A DNA stretch of 8,810 nt, taken from the NCBI GenBank assembly GCA_903835275.1, contig CAILMK010000095.1:1-8810 (forward strand). Direction: 5' to 3'. Under the pieces are notes generated by a model. It did no database searches, was not told the DNA's origin, and was given only the letters and a program-made list of their open reading frames with translations. Source of the stretch: an uncultured bacterium. Its GTDB lineage: Bacteria; Bacteroidota; Bacteroidia; CAILMK01. The position numbers were made by a program, and so were the translations under genes. Of the stretch, positions 1 through 6,393 are shown piece after piece. Position 1 is the first letter of the stretch. Each line of letters begins with the position of its first letter.

Positions 1-565
1 ATTTTCCAACCAATGGTAAAACGGTACGAAAATAGAAAAAGTATATTTGTTTGAAAGGAAAAGATCGGGGTTGTGAGAATTCAAGTATCATCGCACTTCC
101 ACCCGGTTTCACCACACGGTTCATTTCCTTCAGACCTTTCTCAAGGTTTTCAAAGTTTCGTACTCCAAAAGCAACAGTAACGGCATCAAAGGAATTATCC
201 GGGTATTTCAGATTTTCCGAATCGCCGCTTTCAAGTTTTATCAGTGCGTCAAGTGCGAGTTTTGATACTTTTTCCCTGCCCATCGCTAGCATTCCTTCGG
301 ATATATCAACACCGATAATGCTTTGTGGGTTCAGTTTAGCTTCAGCAATGGCAAGGTCTGCAGTTCCGGTAGCAATATCGAGTATGGTTTTCGGAGATTC
401 TTTTGAAAGCTGTTTAATGAGCGTTTTTCTCCAACCTTTGTCAATACCCATACTGAGCAGACGGTTGAGTAAATCATAGCGCGGGGAAATATCATCAAAC
501 ATTTCCGAGACCTGTTCTTTCTTACTCTTTTCTGAATTCGCGTAGGGGACTACCTGATTTACCAT
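1..565 (-). CDS. ubiE: Demethylmenaquinone methyltransferase UbiE/MenG (3' end outside window)
   Basis: SAM-dependent C-methyltransferase for the last step of menaquinone synthesis, methylating demethylmenaquinone (some homologues also act in ubiquinone synthesis). Translating the minus strand from the ATG at 565-563 gives about 188 residues before the window edge; the family is usually about 240-250, so roughly three quarters is present. Visible features are the N-terminal VSEMFDDISPRYDLLNRLLS segment typical of UbiE, the SAM-binding motif I (ILDIATGTADLAIA), the acidic motif (IIGVDISEGML), the FDAVTVAFGVRNFENLEKGL segment diagnostic of UbiE/COQ5, and VVKPGG followed by LEFSQP. It is divergent from engB. 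A TATCTTTG box lies 10 bases upstream of the ATG, supporting this start. Bacteroidota normally use menaquinone, so the MenG role is likelier than ubiquinone synthesis. The assignment is firm; only the C-terminus is unseen. Confidence 0.95.
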   Translation of the reverse strand, partial: MVNQVVPYANSEKSKKEQVSEMFDDISPRYDLLNRLLSMGIDKGWRKTLIKQLSKESPKTILDIATGTADLAIAEAKLNPQSIIGVDISEGMLAMGREKVSKLALDALIKLESGDSENLKYPDNSFDAVTVAFGVRNFENLEKGLKEMNRVVKPGGSAMILEFSQPRSFPFKQIYFFYFRTVLPLVGK

Positions 566-575
566 TTTTGTCTTG

Positions 576-583
576 CAAAGATA
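576..583 (-). promoter_or_regulatory. Bacteroidota -7 promoter box for ubiE
   Basis: On the minus strand this reads TATCTTTG, a perfect match to the Bacteroidota -7 consensus TAnnTTTG. It ends 10 bases before the ubiE ATG, so the transcript would have a very short leader of only a few bases. No TTTG-type -33 element is seen at the usual spacing; the 16-bp repeat unit at 588-603 lies there instead. Confidence 0.7.
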
Positions 584-587
584 CTTC

Positions 588-619
588 TTATTAGTTAATT
601 AGTGGATTGGTTAATTAGT
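588..619 (-). repeat. Tandem pair of 16-bp AT-rich units upstream of the ubiE promoter
   Basis: Read on the minus strand, the units are ACTAATTAACCAATCC (619-604) and ACTAATTAACTAATAA (603-588), identical at 12 of 16 positions. Four bases separate the second unit from the TATCTTTG box. The first unit is an exact inverted copy of the one at 672-687. Function is unknown. Confidence 0.75.
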
Positions 620-693
620 TATTTAGCATATGGTGAATTGATTGATAAATAAATTCCCGCTAAACTTATCCACTAATTAACCAATCCACTAAT
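598..693. repeat. 22-bp perfect inverted repeat between ubiE and engB
   Basis: Bases 598-619 are the exact reverse complement of 672-693, with 52 bases between the arms. The arms consist of the 16-bp units of both divergent promoters, so the symmetry comes from each promoter carrying the same unit array pointing outward. A cruciform, or a long stem in a read-through RNA, is possible, but a simple terminator is unlikely given the long spacer and the AT-rich stem. Confidence 0.85.
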
Positions 694-703
694 CTACCAT
701 TTA
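672..703 (+). repeat. Tandem pair of 16-bp AT-rich units upstream of the engB promoter
   Basis: The units are ACTAATTAACCAATCC (672-687) and ACTAATCTACCATTTA (688-703). A partial third start, ACTAAC at 704-709, runs into the TAACTTTG promoter box at 706. The arrangement mirrors the minus-strand array at 588-619. Confidence 0.75.
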
Positions 704-705
704 AC

Positions 706-713
706 TAACTTTG
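706..713 (+). promoter_or_regulatory. Bacteroidota -7 promoter box for engB
   Basis: TAACTTTG is a perfect TAnnTTTG match and ends only 4 bases before the engB ATG at 718. Transcription normally starts a few bases after this box, so the engB message would be leaderless or nearly so. No recognisable -33 TTTG lies upstream. Confidence 0.7.
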
Positions 714-717
714 CAGG

Positions 718-1320
718 ATGGAGATCAAACAAGCAAAATACCTGATGAGTTCGCCGACCGTGAAAGGATGCCCGGCACCGGATAAGCCTGAATTTGCCTT
801 TGTTGGCCGCTCCAATGTAGGAAAATCTTCACTGATCAATTTCCTGACCGGAAGAAAAAGCCTTGCGCTTACCTCTGTTAGTCCCGGAAAAACCAAGAAT
901 ATCAACCATTTTATCATCAATGATGCCTGGTATTTGGTGGATCTGCCCGGATATGGATTTGCAAAGGTTTCCAAAACCACCCGTGATGACTGGCAAAAGA
1001 ACCTTTCCGAGTATTTAATGCAAAGGACCAACCTACTCAATGTTTTCGCATTGATTGACGTGAATATTCCTCCTCAACAAATTGATCTTGAATTTATTAA
1101 CTGGATGGGTGAAAACAAAATACCGTTCAGTATTGTTTTTACCAAGGCGGATAAGCCTAATATTCAACAGCTTAATAATAACGTTCAGAAATTTTTGGAT
1201 ACATTATCCCAAACCTGGCAGGTGCTGCCTCCCCATTTTGTAACCTCCTCTACCCGCAAAGCGGGAAAAGAAGATATTCTTGACTATATTGATAGCTGTT
1301 TTGAACAGATTTCGGAATAG
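718..1320 (+). CDS. engB: Ribosome biogenesis GTP-binding protein EngB (YsxC/YihA)
   Basis: Small cytoplasmic GTPase of the TRAFAC class, needed for assembly of the large ribosomal subunit. The product is 200 residues, a normal family length. The GTPase motifs are in order: G1 GRSNVGKSS (residues 30-38), the family-specific SVSPGKTKNIN (53-63) that includes the switch I threonine, G3 DLPGYGFAK (75-83), G4 TKAD (142-145) and G5 TSST (176-179). The segment after the G3 region reads LIDVNIPPQQIDLEFINWM, where many EngB proteins have LIDSRHxP; I see this as ordinary divergence. The ATG at 718 lies right after a -7 box, and the usual IKxAxYLxS family start follows it at once, so the start is well supported. 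It is divergent from ubiE and is followed by a hairpin-rich repeat block that may end transcription. Confidence 0.97.
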   Translation: MEIKQAKYLMSSPTVKGCPAPDKPEFAFVGRSNVGKSSLINFLTGRKSLALTSVSPGKTKNINHFIINDAWYLVDLPGYGFAKVSKTTRDDWQKNLSEYLMQRTNLLNVFALIDVNIPPQQIDLEFINWMGENKIPFSIVFTKADKPNIQQLNNNVQKFLDTLSQTWQVLPPHFVTSSTRKAGKEDILDYIDSCFEQISE

Positions 1321-1325
1321 CTTAG

Positions 1326-1411
1326 TTTAAAACCCCCTGAAGGGGGAAGCACTTCGTGCATTTTGAGCTAAAGTCCCCTTCAGGGTTCGCCGCGGCGAAT
1401 AGGGGTTAAAG
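1326..1411. repeat. Hairpin-rich intergenic repeat module (CCCCTGAAGGGG type)
   Basis: Several nested symmetries lie just after the engB stop. CCCCC-TGAA-GGGGG (1333-1346) is a 5-bp stem with a tetraloop. GCAC-TTC-GTGC (1349-1359) is a second small hairpin. CCCTGAAGGGG (1335-1345) recurs inverted as CCCCTTCAGGG (1375-1385), and TTCGCCGCGGCGAA (1386-1399) is a perfect 14-bp palindrome. The outer ends AACCCC and GGGGTT are also inverted. It may act as an engB terminator, although no clean U-tract follows the first hairpin. Similar short modules are common in Bacteroidota spacers, which makes a dispersed non-autonomous repeat likely. Confidence 0.7.
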
Positions 1412-1437
1412 TTGGTGACTTATTATTATTCCTACCC

Positions 1438-1474
1438 TAATAACTCAGTAACTTAATAACTCAATAACCAAAGC
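1438..1474 (+). repeat. Tandem 16-bp AT-rich repeat upstream of the purF promoter
   Basis: TAATAACTCAGTAACT (1438-1453) and TAATAACTCAATAACC (1454-1469) match at 14 of 16 positions. Shifted to the frame used for the ubiE/engB arrays, the units are ACTCAGTAACTTAATA (1443-1458) and ACTCAATAACCAAAGC (1459-1474), placing 7 bases between the second unit and the TAACTTTG box. Confidence 0.75.
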
Positions 1475-1481
1475 AAATCCC

Positions 1482-1489
1482 TAACTTTG
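1482..1489 (+). promoter_or_regulatory. Bacteroidota -7 promoter box for the purF-like gene
   Basis: TAACTTTG is a perfect TAnnTTTG match, followed by C and G as at the other two promoters (TTTGC). It lies 17 bases before the ATG at 1507 and only 2 bases before the GTG at 1492. That spacing rules against the GTG as the main start. No -33 TTTG is visible. Confidence 0.7.
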
Positions 1490-1506
1490 CGGTGGCTTTA
1501 AAATAT

Positions 1507-3393
1507 ATGAGCGATCCAGTTAAACACGAGTGCGGAATCGCATTCATTCGACTTAAAAAACCCCTTTCATTCTACAAGGAAAAGTACGGGACCTACCTCT
1601 ACGGACTTAATAAACTCTATCTACTTATGGAGAAACAGCATAACCGCGGCCAGGATGGCGCGGGGGCTGCCGTTATTAAGCTCAATGTACAGCCGGGAAA
1701 TCCGTACATCTCCAGAAAGCGTTCCGACCAAAGCAATCCTATCCCAAGGATCTTTGAAGGAATGCATGATGAATTAGTAAAAAACGGCTTCATCAAGAAT
1801 GGTGAAGAAAATCCTGCGGCTGTAGAAACGGCTCCATTTGTGGGTGAATTATTCCTTGGTCACCTGAGGTATGGCACCTACGGTAGGGAAGGCTTGCAGT
1901 TTGTGCATCCTTTTATCCGTAAGAATAACTGGAGAAGCAGGAACCTGGTCCTTGCCGGTAACTTCAATATGACTAATAACGATGCCCTTTTTGCAAGACT
2001 CGTTGAATTAGGTCAGCATCCATTGAACAGAACTGATACGGTTACAGTGTTGGAACGTATCGGTCATACACTGGATGAAGAGAATGATGTAATTTATAAA
2101 GACCTTAGAGCACAGGGCGTCAGTAAAAAAGAAATTTCAGCACGTATAGCAACAGATTTGAATGTTGTAAACGTACTCAAAAAAGCTGCCGTCGATTTCG
2201 ATGGCGGATATACCATAGCAGGCATGATCGGGCACGGTGATGCATTTGTTTTGCGCGATCCCAACGGCATTCGTCCTGCATTCTGGTATGAAAATGATGA
2301 GATCGTGGTAGTAACATCAGAACGCCCTCCTATCAAGACAGCTTTTGATGATCTCAACTATGATGATATAAAGGAAATAGAACCGGGCTGCGCTCTTATT
2401 GTCCGTGCAAATGGTGAAGTAAAAGTAGAACGGATCTTGCCTGCCGGTGAAAAAACATCTTGCTCTTTTGAGCGGATTTATTTCTCTCGCGGAACTGACA
2501 GGGATATTTATCTGGAACGTAAAGAACTTGGTAAACTCATAGCACCAACTATCCTTAAGGCGGTGAATTATGATTTTGAAAATACCGTTTTTTCTTTCAT
2601 TCCAAATACTGCTGAAGTTGCCAATATAGGCATGATGGAAACCATCAATGCTGAATTGAACAATTACAAGAAAGAAAAAATAAAGGAAGGCAATCTTAGC
2701 GATACCGAACTGGATAAATTGCTTGCCATGCATGCGCGCTCCGAAAGGATCGCTGTGAAGGATGCCAAACTTAGAACGTTCATTACTTCAGACTCTCAAC
2801 GTAAGGATCTTGTTTCCCATGTATACGATACAACGTATGGAGTGATCAGGAATTACACGGACACATTGGTTGCCATAGATGATTCCATAGTACGCGGAAC
2901 CACTTTGCGCAATAGTATCCTGCGTATTTTGGATCGTTTGAAACCAAAGAAAATAATTATCGTTTCTTCCGCACCGCAAATCCGTTATCCGGATTGCTAC
3001 GGTATAGATATGTCCAAACTCAAAGACTTCATTGCTTTCCGTGCGGCTATAGATTTATTGAAAGAAAGCGGACGTGAAAGTGTTATAAAGGAAGTTTACG
3101 CCGAGTGCATTAAACATCGCAATAATGCTGATGCAGAAAACTTCGTTAAAAGAATTTATGCTCCATTCACGGATGAAGAAATCAGTGATAAAATCGGCAA
3201 ATTGCTCAAAACCGACGCAATAAATGCCGAGGTGCAAATCATTTATCAAACAGTTGAAAATTTACATATTGCTTGTCCGCTCAATACCGGCGACTGGTAC
3301 TTTACCGGGAACTACCCAACTGCAGGTGGCAGACAGGTAGTGAATCGTTCATTCATCAATTTCTATGAAGGAAGTGATGAAAGGGCATATTAA
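1507..3393 (+). CDS. purF: Amidophosphoribosyltransferase, long PurF-like form
   Basis: PurF-type enzyme that makes 5-phosphoribosylamine from PRPP and glutamine, the first step of purine synthesis. An N-terminal glutaminase domain of class II (Ntn) is joined to a phosphoribosyltransferase domain. The start is ATG 1507 (628 residues); an in-frame GTG at 1492 is too close to the -7 box. The start leaves an 8-residue propeptide before nucleophile Cys9 (KHECGI). NRGQDGAG (46-53), GHLRYGTYG (118-126) and the TDT aspartate fit the glutaminase site. The canonical AHNGNLTN loop reads AGNFNMTN, so Asn152 is kept but the oxyanion Gly is Phe153. RDPNGIRP, the PRPP loop DDSIVRGTT (458-466) and PQIRYPDCYGID follow. 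The length exceeds the roughly 470-510 of classical PurF, through added segments after residue 53, around the linker and at the C-terminus. The C-terminal FTGNYPT lacks the cysteine pair of iron-sulfur types. It could be a second paralogue rather than the housekeeping PurF. Confidence 0.88.
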   Translation: MSDPVKHECGIAFIRLKKPLSFYKEKYGTYLYGLNKLYLLMEKQHNRGQDGAGAAVIKLNVQPGNPYISRKRSDQSNPIPRIFEGMHDELVKNGFIKNGEENPAAVETAPFVGELFLGHLRYGTYGREGLQFVHPFIRKNNWRSRNLVLAGNFNMTNNDALFARLVELGQHPLNRTDTVTVLERIGHTLDEENDVIYKDLRAQGVSKKEISARIATDLNVVNVLKKAAVDFDGGYTIAGMIGHGDAFVLRDPNGIRPAFWYENDEIVVVTSERPPIKTAFDDLNYDDIKEIEPGCALIVRANGEVKVERILPAGEKTSCSFERIYFSRGTDRDIYLERKELGKLIAPTILKAVNYDFENTVFSFIPNTAEVANIGMMETINAELNNYKKEKIKEGNLSDTELDKLLAMHARSERIAVKDAKLRTFITSDSQRKDLVSHVYDTTYGVIRNYTDTLVAIDDSIVRGTTLRNSILRILDRLKPKKIIIVSSAPQIRYPDCYGIDMSKLKDFIAFRAAIDLLKESGRESVIKEVYAECIKHRNNADAENFVKRIYAPFTDEEISDKIGKLLKTDAINAEVQIIYQTVENLHIACPLNTGDWYFTGNYPTAGGRQVVNRSFINFYEGSDERAY

Positions 3394-3409
3394 TTGTATT
3401 GGAAGAAAC

Positions 3410-3475
3410 GGTCCTTCGACATGCTCAGGAACCTGTTTTCAATGCTAACTGTTGGCTGAGCTTGCCGAAGCCAAC
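3410..3475. repeat. Pair of REP-like hairpins between purF and korA
   Basis: CTTCGACATGCTCAG (3414-3428) and CTGAGCTTGCCGAAG (3456-3470) are inverted copies matching at 13 of 15 positions. Each also folds alone: GGTCCT/AGGAACC (3410-3433) with one bulge, and GTTGGCT/AGCCAAC (3451-3475) as a perfect 7-bp stem. CTTCGACAAGCTCAG-type palindromes recur in spacers of many bacteria. The paired, inverted layout resembles REP/BIME elements. It may dampen read-through or stabilise mRNA ends between purF and korA. Confidence 0.75.
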
Positions 3476-3499
3476 TTAAGAAAATGATCGAAACACAAA

Positions 3500-5347
3500 A
3501 TGACGACAAAGGAAAGAATTAATATAGACGATGTAGTAATCCGTTTTGCCGGAGATTCCGGTGACGGCATACAGTTGATCGGGACGGAATTTACAAACGC
3601 TACCGCGCTTTCACAAAATGACCTTGGTACTTTTCCGGATTTTCCTGCGGAAATACGCGCCCCTGCCGGAACATTAGCCGGTGTATCCGGATATCAGATT
3701 CATTTCGGTTCCAATGAAATTCATACTCCCGGGGATCTTTGTGATGTATTGGTGGTAATGAATGCTGCTGCCCTCAAAAAGAATTTATCCAATCTCAAAA
3801 AGCCGGGAATCATTATAGCCAATGAAGATGGTTTTGACGCAAAAAATCTTCGCCTGGCAGGAATTGCGGATGAAGAAAATCCGATAAAAAATAATTCGCT
3901 GGATGGGTATAAGGTTTACATCATTCCGATCACGAAAATCACCCGCGAAAGTTTAAAGGCGTCCGGCCTTGGTACCAAGGAAATGGACCGTTCCAAGAAT
4001 ATGTTTATTCTTGGATTGATCTGTTGGATGTACCAGCGTCCATTGGCTCCATCGATCGAAGAAACCAAAAGAAGATTCGCTAAAAATCCTGCAGTCCTTG
4101 AAGCAAATTTAAAAGTACTGAATGCAGGATTTAATTACGGTGAAACTGCTGAAATAATAGAAGAAAAGTTTAAAGTAGCACCTGCAAAAATGAAACCCGG
4201 TGTATACCGTGGTATCACAGGAAATGCTGCAACAGCACTTGGATTGGTGGCGGCTTCTGTAAAATCAGGTTTGCCATTATTTTACGGCTCCTACCCTATC
4301 ACTCCTGCGTCTGATATTTTGCACGAACTTGCCAAGCAAAAGAACTTTGGTGTGATTACCTTTCAGGCGGAAGATGAAATTGCTGCAATATCATCAGCCA
4401 TCGGCGCCTCCTATGGAGGAAGCCTGGGTGTAACTGCATCCTCCGGCCCGGGTATAGATTTAAAAAGTGAAGCAATGGGTCTTGCAGTAATGTTGGAACT
4501 TCCATTGGTTATTATAAATGTACAACGTGCCGGGCCATCCACAGGCATGCCTACTAAAACAGAACAGGCTGATCTTTTACTATCCTTTTACGGAAGGCAT
4601 GGGGAAGCGCCTATGCCAATTCTTGCCGCTAACTCACCTACAGATTGCTTTGATACCATATATGAAGCAGCCCGCCTCGCTGTAGAATTCATGACTCCGG
4701 TGACATTCCTGAGTGATGGATACATTGCCAACGGTGCTGAGCCATGGAGATTTCCGCAAACTGCAGACTTGAAAGGATTCAAAATAAATCTTGCCACTTC
4801 AAAAGATATTTCGGATAACAAGTATTATCCATATATGCGTGATGAAAGGCTGGTGCGTACATGGGCATTGCCCGGCACACCCGGATTAGAAAACCGTATA
4901 GGTGGAATTGAAAAAGAAGACATCACAGGAAATATTTCCTATGATCCGAAGAACCATGAAAAGATGGTTCATATTCGTGCGCAGAAAATTGCCAATATCG
5001 CTGATTTTATTCCGCTTCAAGCGCTAGACAGCGGACCTGAGAAAGGCAAGGTACTGATCCTTGGGTGGGGTTCTACGTATGGTACTATCAAAACTGCCTG
5101 TCAGGAATTGAAAAAAGAAGGAATTGAAGTGAGTCATGCGCATTTGAAATACATGAATCCGATGCCGAAAAACCTAGGGGAAATACTTTCAAGCTTTGAT
5201 AAGGTATTGATCCCAGAAATGAATATGGGGCAATTATTAATGCTTATAAGGGCTAAATTTATGATCCCTGCCATAGGTTATAGTAAAGTTAGGGGACTTC
5301 CTTTTTCCACACACGATATCGTGGACAAGGTTAAAGAAATTTTGTAA
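3500..5347 (+). CDS. korA: 2-oxoacid:ferredoxin oxidoreductase, fused gamma-alpha subunit (KorA)
   Basis: Large subunit of a two-subunit, CoA-dependent 2-oxoacid:acceptor oxidoreductase. The best-fitting substrate is 2-oxoglutarate, converted to succinyl-CoA with reduction of ferredoxin, either in the TCA cycle or reversed as reductive carboxylation. The product is 615 residues. The N-terminal gamma domain begins with FAGDSGDGIQ (16-25) and continues with TFPDFPAEIRAPAGTLAGVS. The alpha domain starts near residue 235 and carries YPITP (265-269), QAEDE (289-293) and TASSGPG (312-318), which contribute to the substrate and TPP site. A C-terminal transketolase-like domain holds GKVLILGWGS (516-525) and EMNMGQL (573-579). 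The stop overlaps the korB ATG by one base (TAATG), implying translational coupling. No promoter box lies in the 106-base gap after purF, so co-transcription with purF or a non-canonical promoter is possible. Substrate choice between 2-oxoglutarate and other 2-oxoacids is not proven by sequence. Confidence 0.93.
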   Translation: MTTKERINIDDVVIRFAGDSGDGIQLIGTEFTNATALSQNDLGTFPDFPAEIRAPAGTLAGVSGYQIHFGSNEIHTPGDLCDVLVVMNAAALKKNLSNLKKPGIIIANEDGFDAKNLRLAGIADEENPIKNNSLDGYKVYIIPITKITRESLKASGLGTKEMDRSKNMFILGLICWMYQRPLAPSIEETKRRFAKNPAVLEANLKVLNAGFNYGETAEIIEEKFKVAPAKMKPGVYRGITGNAATALGLVAASVKSGLPLFYGSYPITPASDILHELAKQKNFGVITFQAEDEIAAISSAIGASYGGSLGVTASSGPGIDLKSEAMGLAVMLELPLVIINVQRAGPSTGMPTKTEQADLLLSFYGRHGEAPMPILAANSPTDCFDTIYEAARLAVEFMTPVTFLSDGYIANGAEPWRFPQTADLKGFKINLATSKDISDNKYYPYMRDERLVRTWALPGTPGLENRIGGIEKEDITGNISYDPKNHEKMVHIRAQKIANIADFIPLQALDSGPEKGKVLILGWGSTYGTIKTACQELKKEGIEVSHAHLKYMNPMPKNLGEILSSFDKVLIPEMNMGQLLMLIRAKFMIPAIGYSKVRGLPFSTHDIVDKVKEIL

Positions 5348-6393
5348 TGGAAAATATTCAAGAAACAGAACATATAGAAGCATTTACTTCCAAGGATCTG
5401 GAAACAGACCAGGAAGTACGCTGGTGTCCCGGTTGTGGTGATTATTCCATCCTGAAACAGGTGCAGACAGTAGTACCTAAACTCGGATTGAAACGCGAGA
5501 ATATTGTTTTCATTTCGGGAATTGGCTGCTCTTCACGTTTTCCATATTATATGGAAACGTATGGTATGCATTCCATTCACGGGCGTGCCACTGCCATTGC
5601 ATCAGGATTAAAGATCAGTCGTCCTGAACTCAGTGTATGGATCGTTACCGGTGACGGTGATGCTCTTTCCATAGGAGGAAATCACTTTATTCATTTGCTT
5701 CGAAGGAATCCTGATGTAAATATTCTTCTATTCAATAACCAAATCTACGGACTCACAAAAGGCCAATACTCTCCTACTTCCGTAGAGGGACAGGTGACGA
5801 AATCAAGCCCGCTGGGTGTGTTGGATCATCCTTTTAATCCGCTCGCATTATCATTGGGTGCAGAGGCATCTTTTGTAGCGCGCACAATGGATAGGGATCC
5901 AAAACATTTGCAGGCAACCCTGCATCGCGCGGCAGCTTTCAAGGGTGCGAGTATGTTGGAAATTTATCAGAACTGCAATGTATTTAATGACGGCGCATTT
6001 TTCATTTATACCGATAAGGAAACCAAGGCGGCATCCGCAATATTTGTAGAGGAAGGTAAACCATTGGTCTTTGGTGAAAATCAAAATAAGGGTATCCGTT
6101 TCAATAACGGCAAACCTGAAATCGTAGATCTTACTGAAGGGAAATTCGGCATCAGTGACCTATGGGTGCACGATGAGCAGGATCCTTATAAAGCGAATCT
6201 TTTATCTCGTTTTTATGATCATCCATCCGAGCCCGGACATTTCCCTCGTCCGTTCGGAGTGATCTACGCAAAGGAGCGCCGCACCTATGAAAACATCGTT
6301 CATGACCAGCTTGATTTTGCAAAAGAAAAAATGGGCTTGGGTGATCTGGATGCGCTTATCAAGGGTAAGCAGACATGGGAAATCGCTGATTAG
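5347..6393 (+). CDS. korB: 2-oxoacid:ferredoxin oxidoreductase, beta subunit (KorB)
   Basis: TPP- and [4Fe-4S]-binding partner of KorA. The product is 348 residues, typical for the beta subunit of two-subunit enzymes. Four cysteines in the known cluster pattern are present: Cys27 and Cys30 (WCPGCGDY), Cys61 (GIGCSS) and Cys209 (YQNCNVFND). The TPP/Mg site is GDGDALSIGGNH (101-112) followed by FNNQIYGLTKGQYSPTS (128-144). The SRFPYY and HGRATAIASGLK segments are family hallmarks. The TKGQxSPTS motif and the two-subunit layout favour a 2-oxoglutarate-type enzyme over pyruvate:ferredoxin oxidoreductase of the single-chain kind. There is no separate ferredoxin-like delta subunit next door, consistent with the two-subunit class that hands electrons straight to external ferredoxin. 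Residues 208-348 include the longer C-terminal tail usual in bacterial KorB. The gene starts inside the korA stop, so the subunits are likely made in step. Confidence 0.94.
   Translation: MENIQETEHIEAFTSKDLETDQEVRWCPGCGDYSILKQVQTVVPKLGLKRENIVFISGIGCSSRFPYYMETYGMHSIHGRATAIASGLKISRPELSVWIVTGDGDALSIGGNHFIHLLRRNPDVNILLFNNQIYGLTKGQYSPTSVEGQVTKSSPLGVLDHPFNPLALSLGAEASFVARTMDRDPKHLQATLHRAAAFKGASMLEIYQNCNVFNDGAFFIYTDKETKAASAIFVEEGKPLVFGENQNKGIRFNNGKPEIVDLTEGKFGISDLWVHDEQDPYKANLLSRFYDHPSEPGHFPRPFGVIYAKERRTYENIVHDQLDFAKEKMGLGDLDALIKGKQTWEIAD

Noticed and set aside
51..479. Open frame of 142 codons on the plus strand at the left edge
   Set aside because: The opposite strand encodes a clear UbiE/MenG protein across the same bases; the plus-strand translation is low in complexity, rich in Ser/Phe and matches nothing I know.
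598..693. The 22-bp inverted repeat as terminal repeats of an insertion element
   Set aside because: Only 52 bases lie between the arms, there is no target-site duplication, and both arms are explained by the promoter-proximal 16-bp units.
588..703. The 16-bp arrays as a CRISPR remnant
   Set aside because: The units adjoin directly without unique spacers, are too short, and no cas genes are near.
705..1040. Minus-strand frame of 111 codons across engB
   Set aside because: It is a shadow of engB, whose GTPase motifs are unambiguous on the plus strand.
2317..2733. Minus-strand frame of 138 codons inside the purF-like gene
   Set aside because: It lies wholly within a gene with well-conserved motifs on the other strand and has no family features or promoter.
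3484..3522. 12-codon frame (ATG 3484 to TAA 3522) overlapping the korA start, as a possible leader peptide
   Set aside because: It has no amino-acid bias suggesting attenuation, no ribosome-binding site, and such a length is common by chance.
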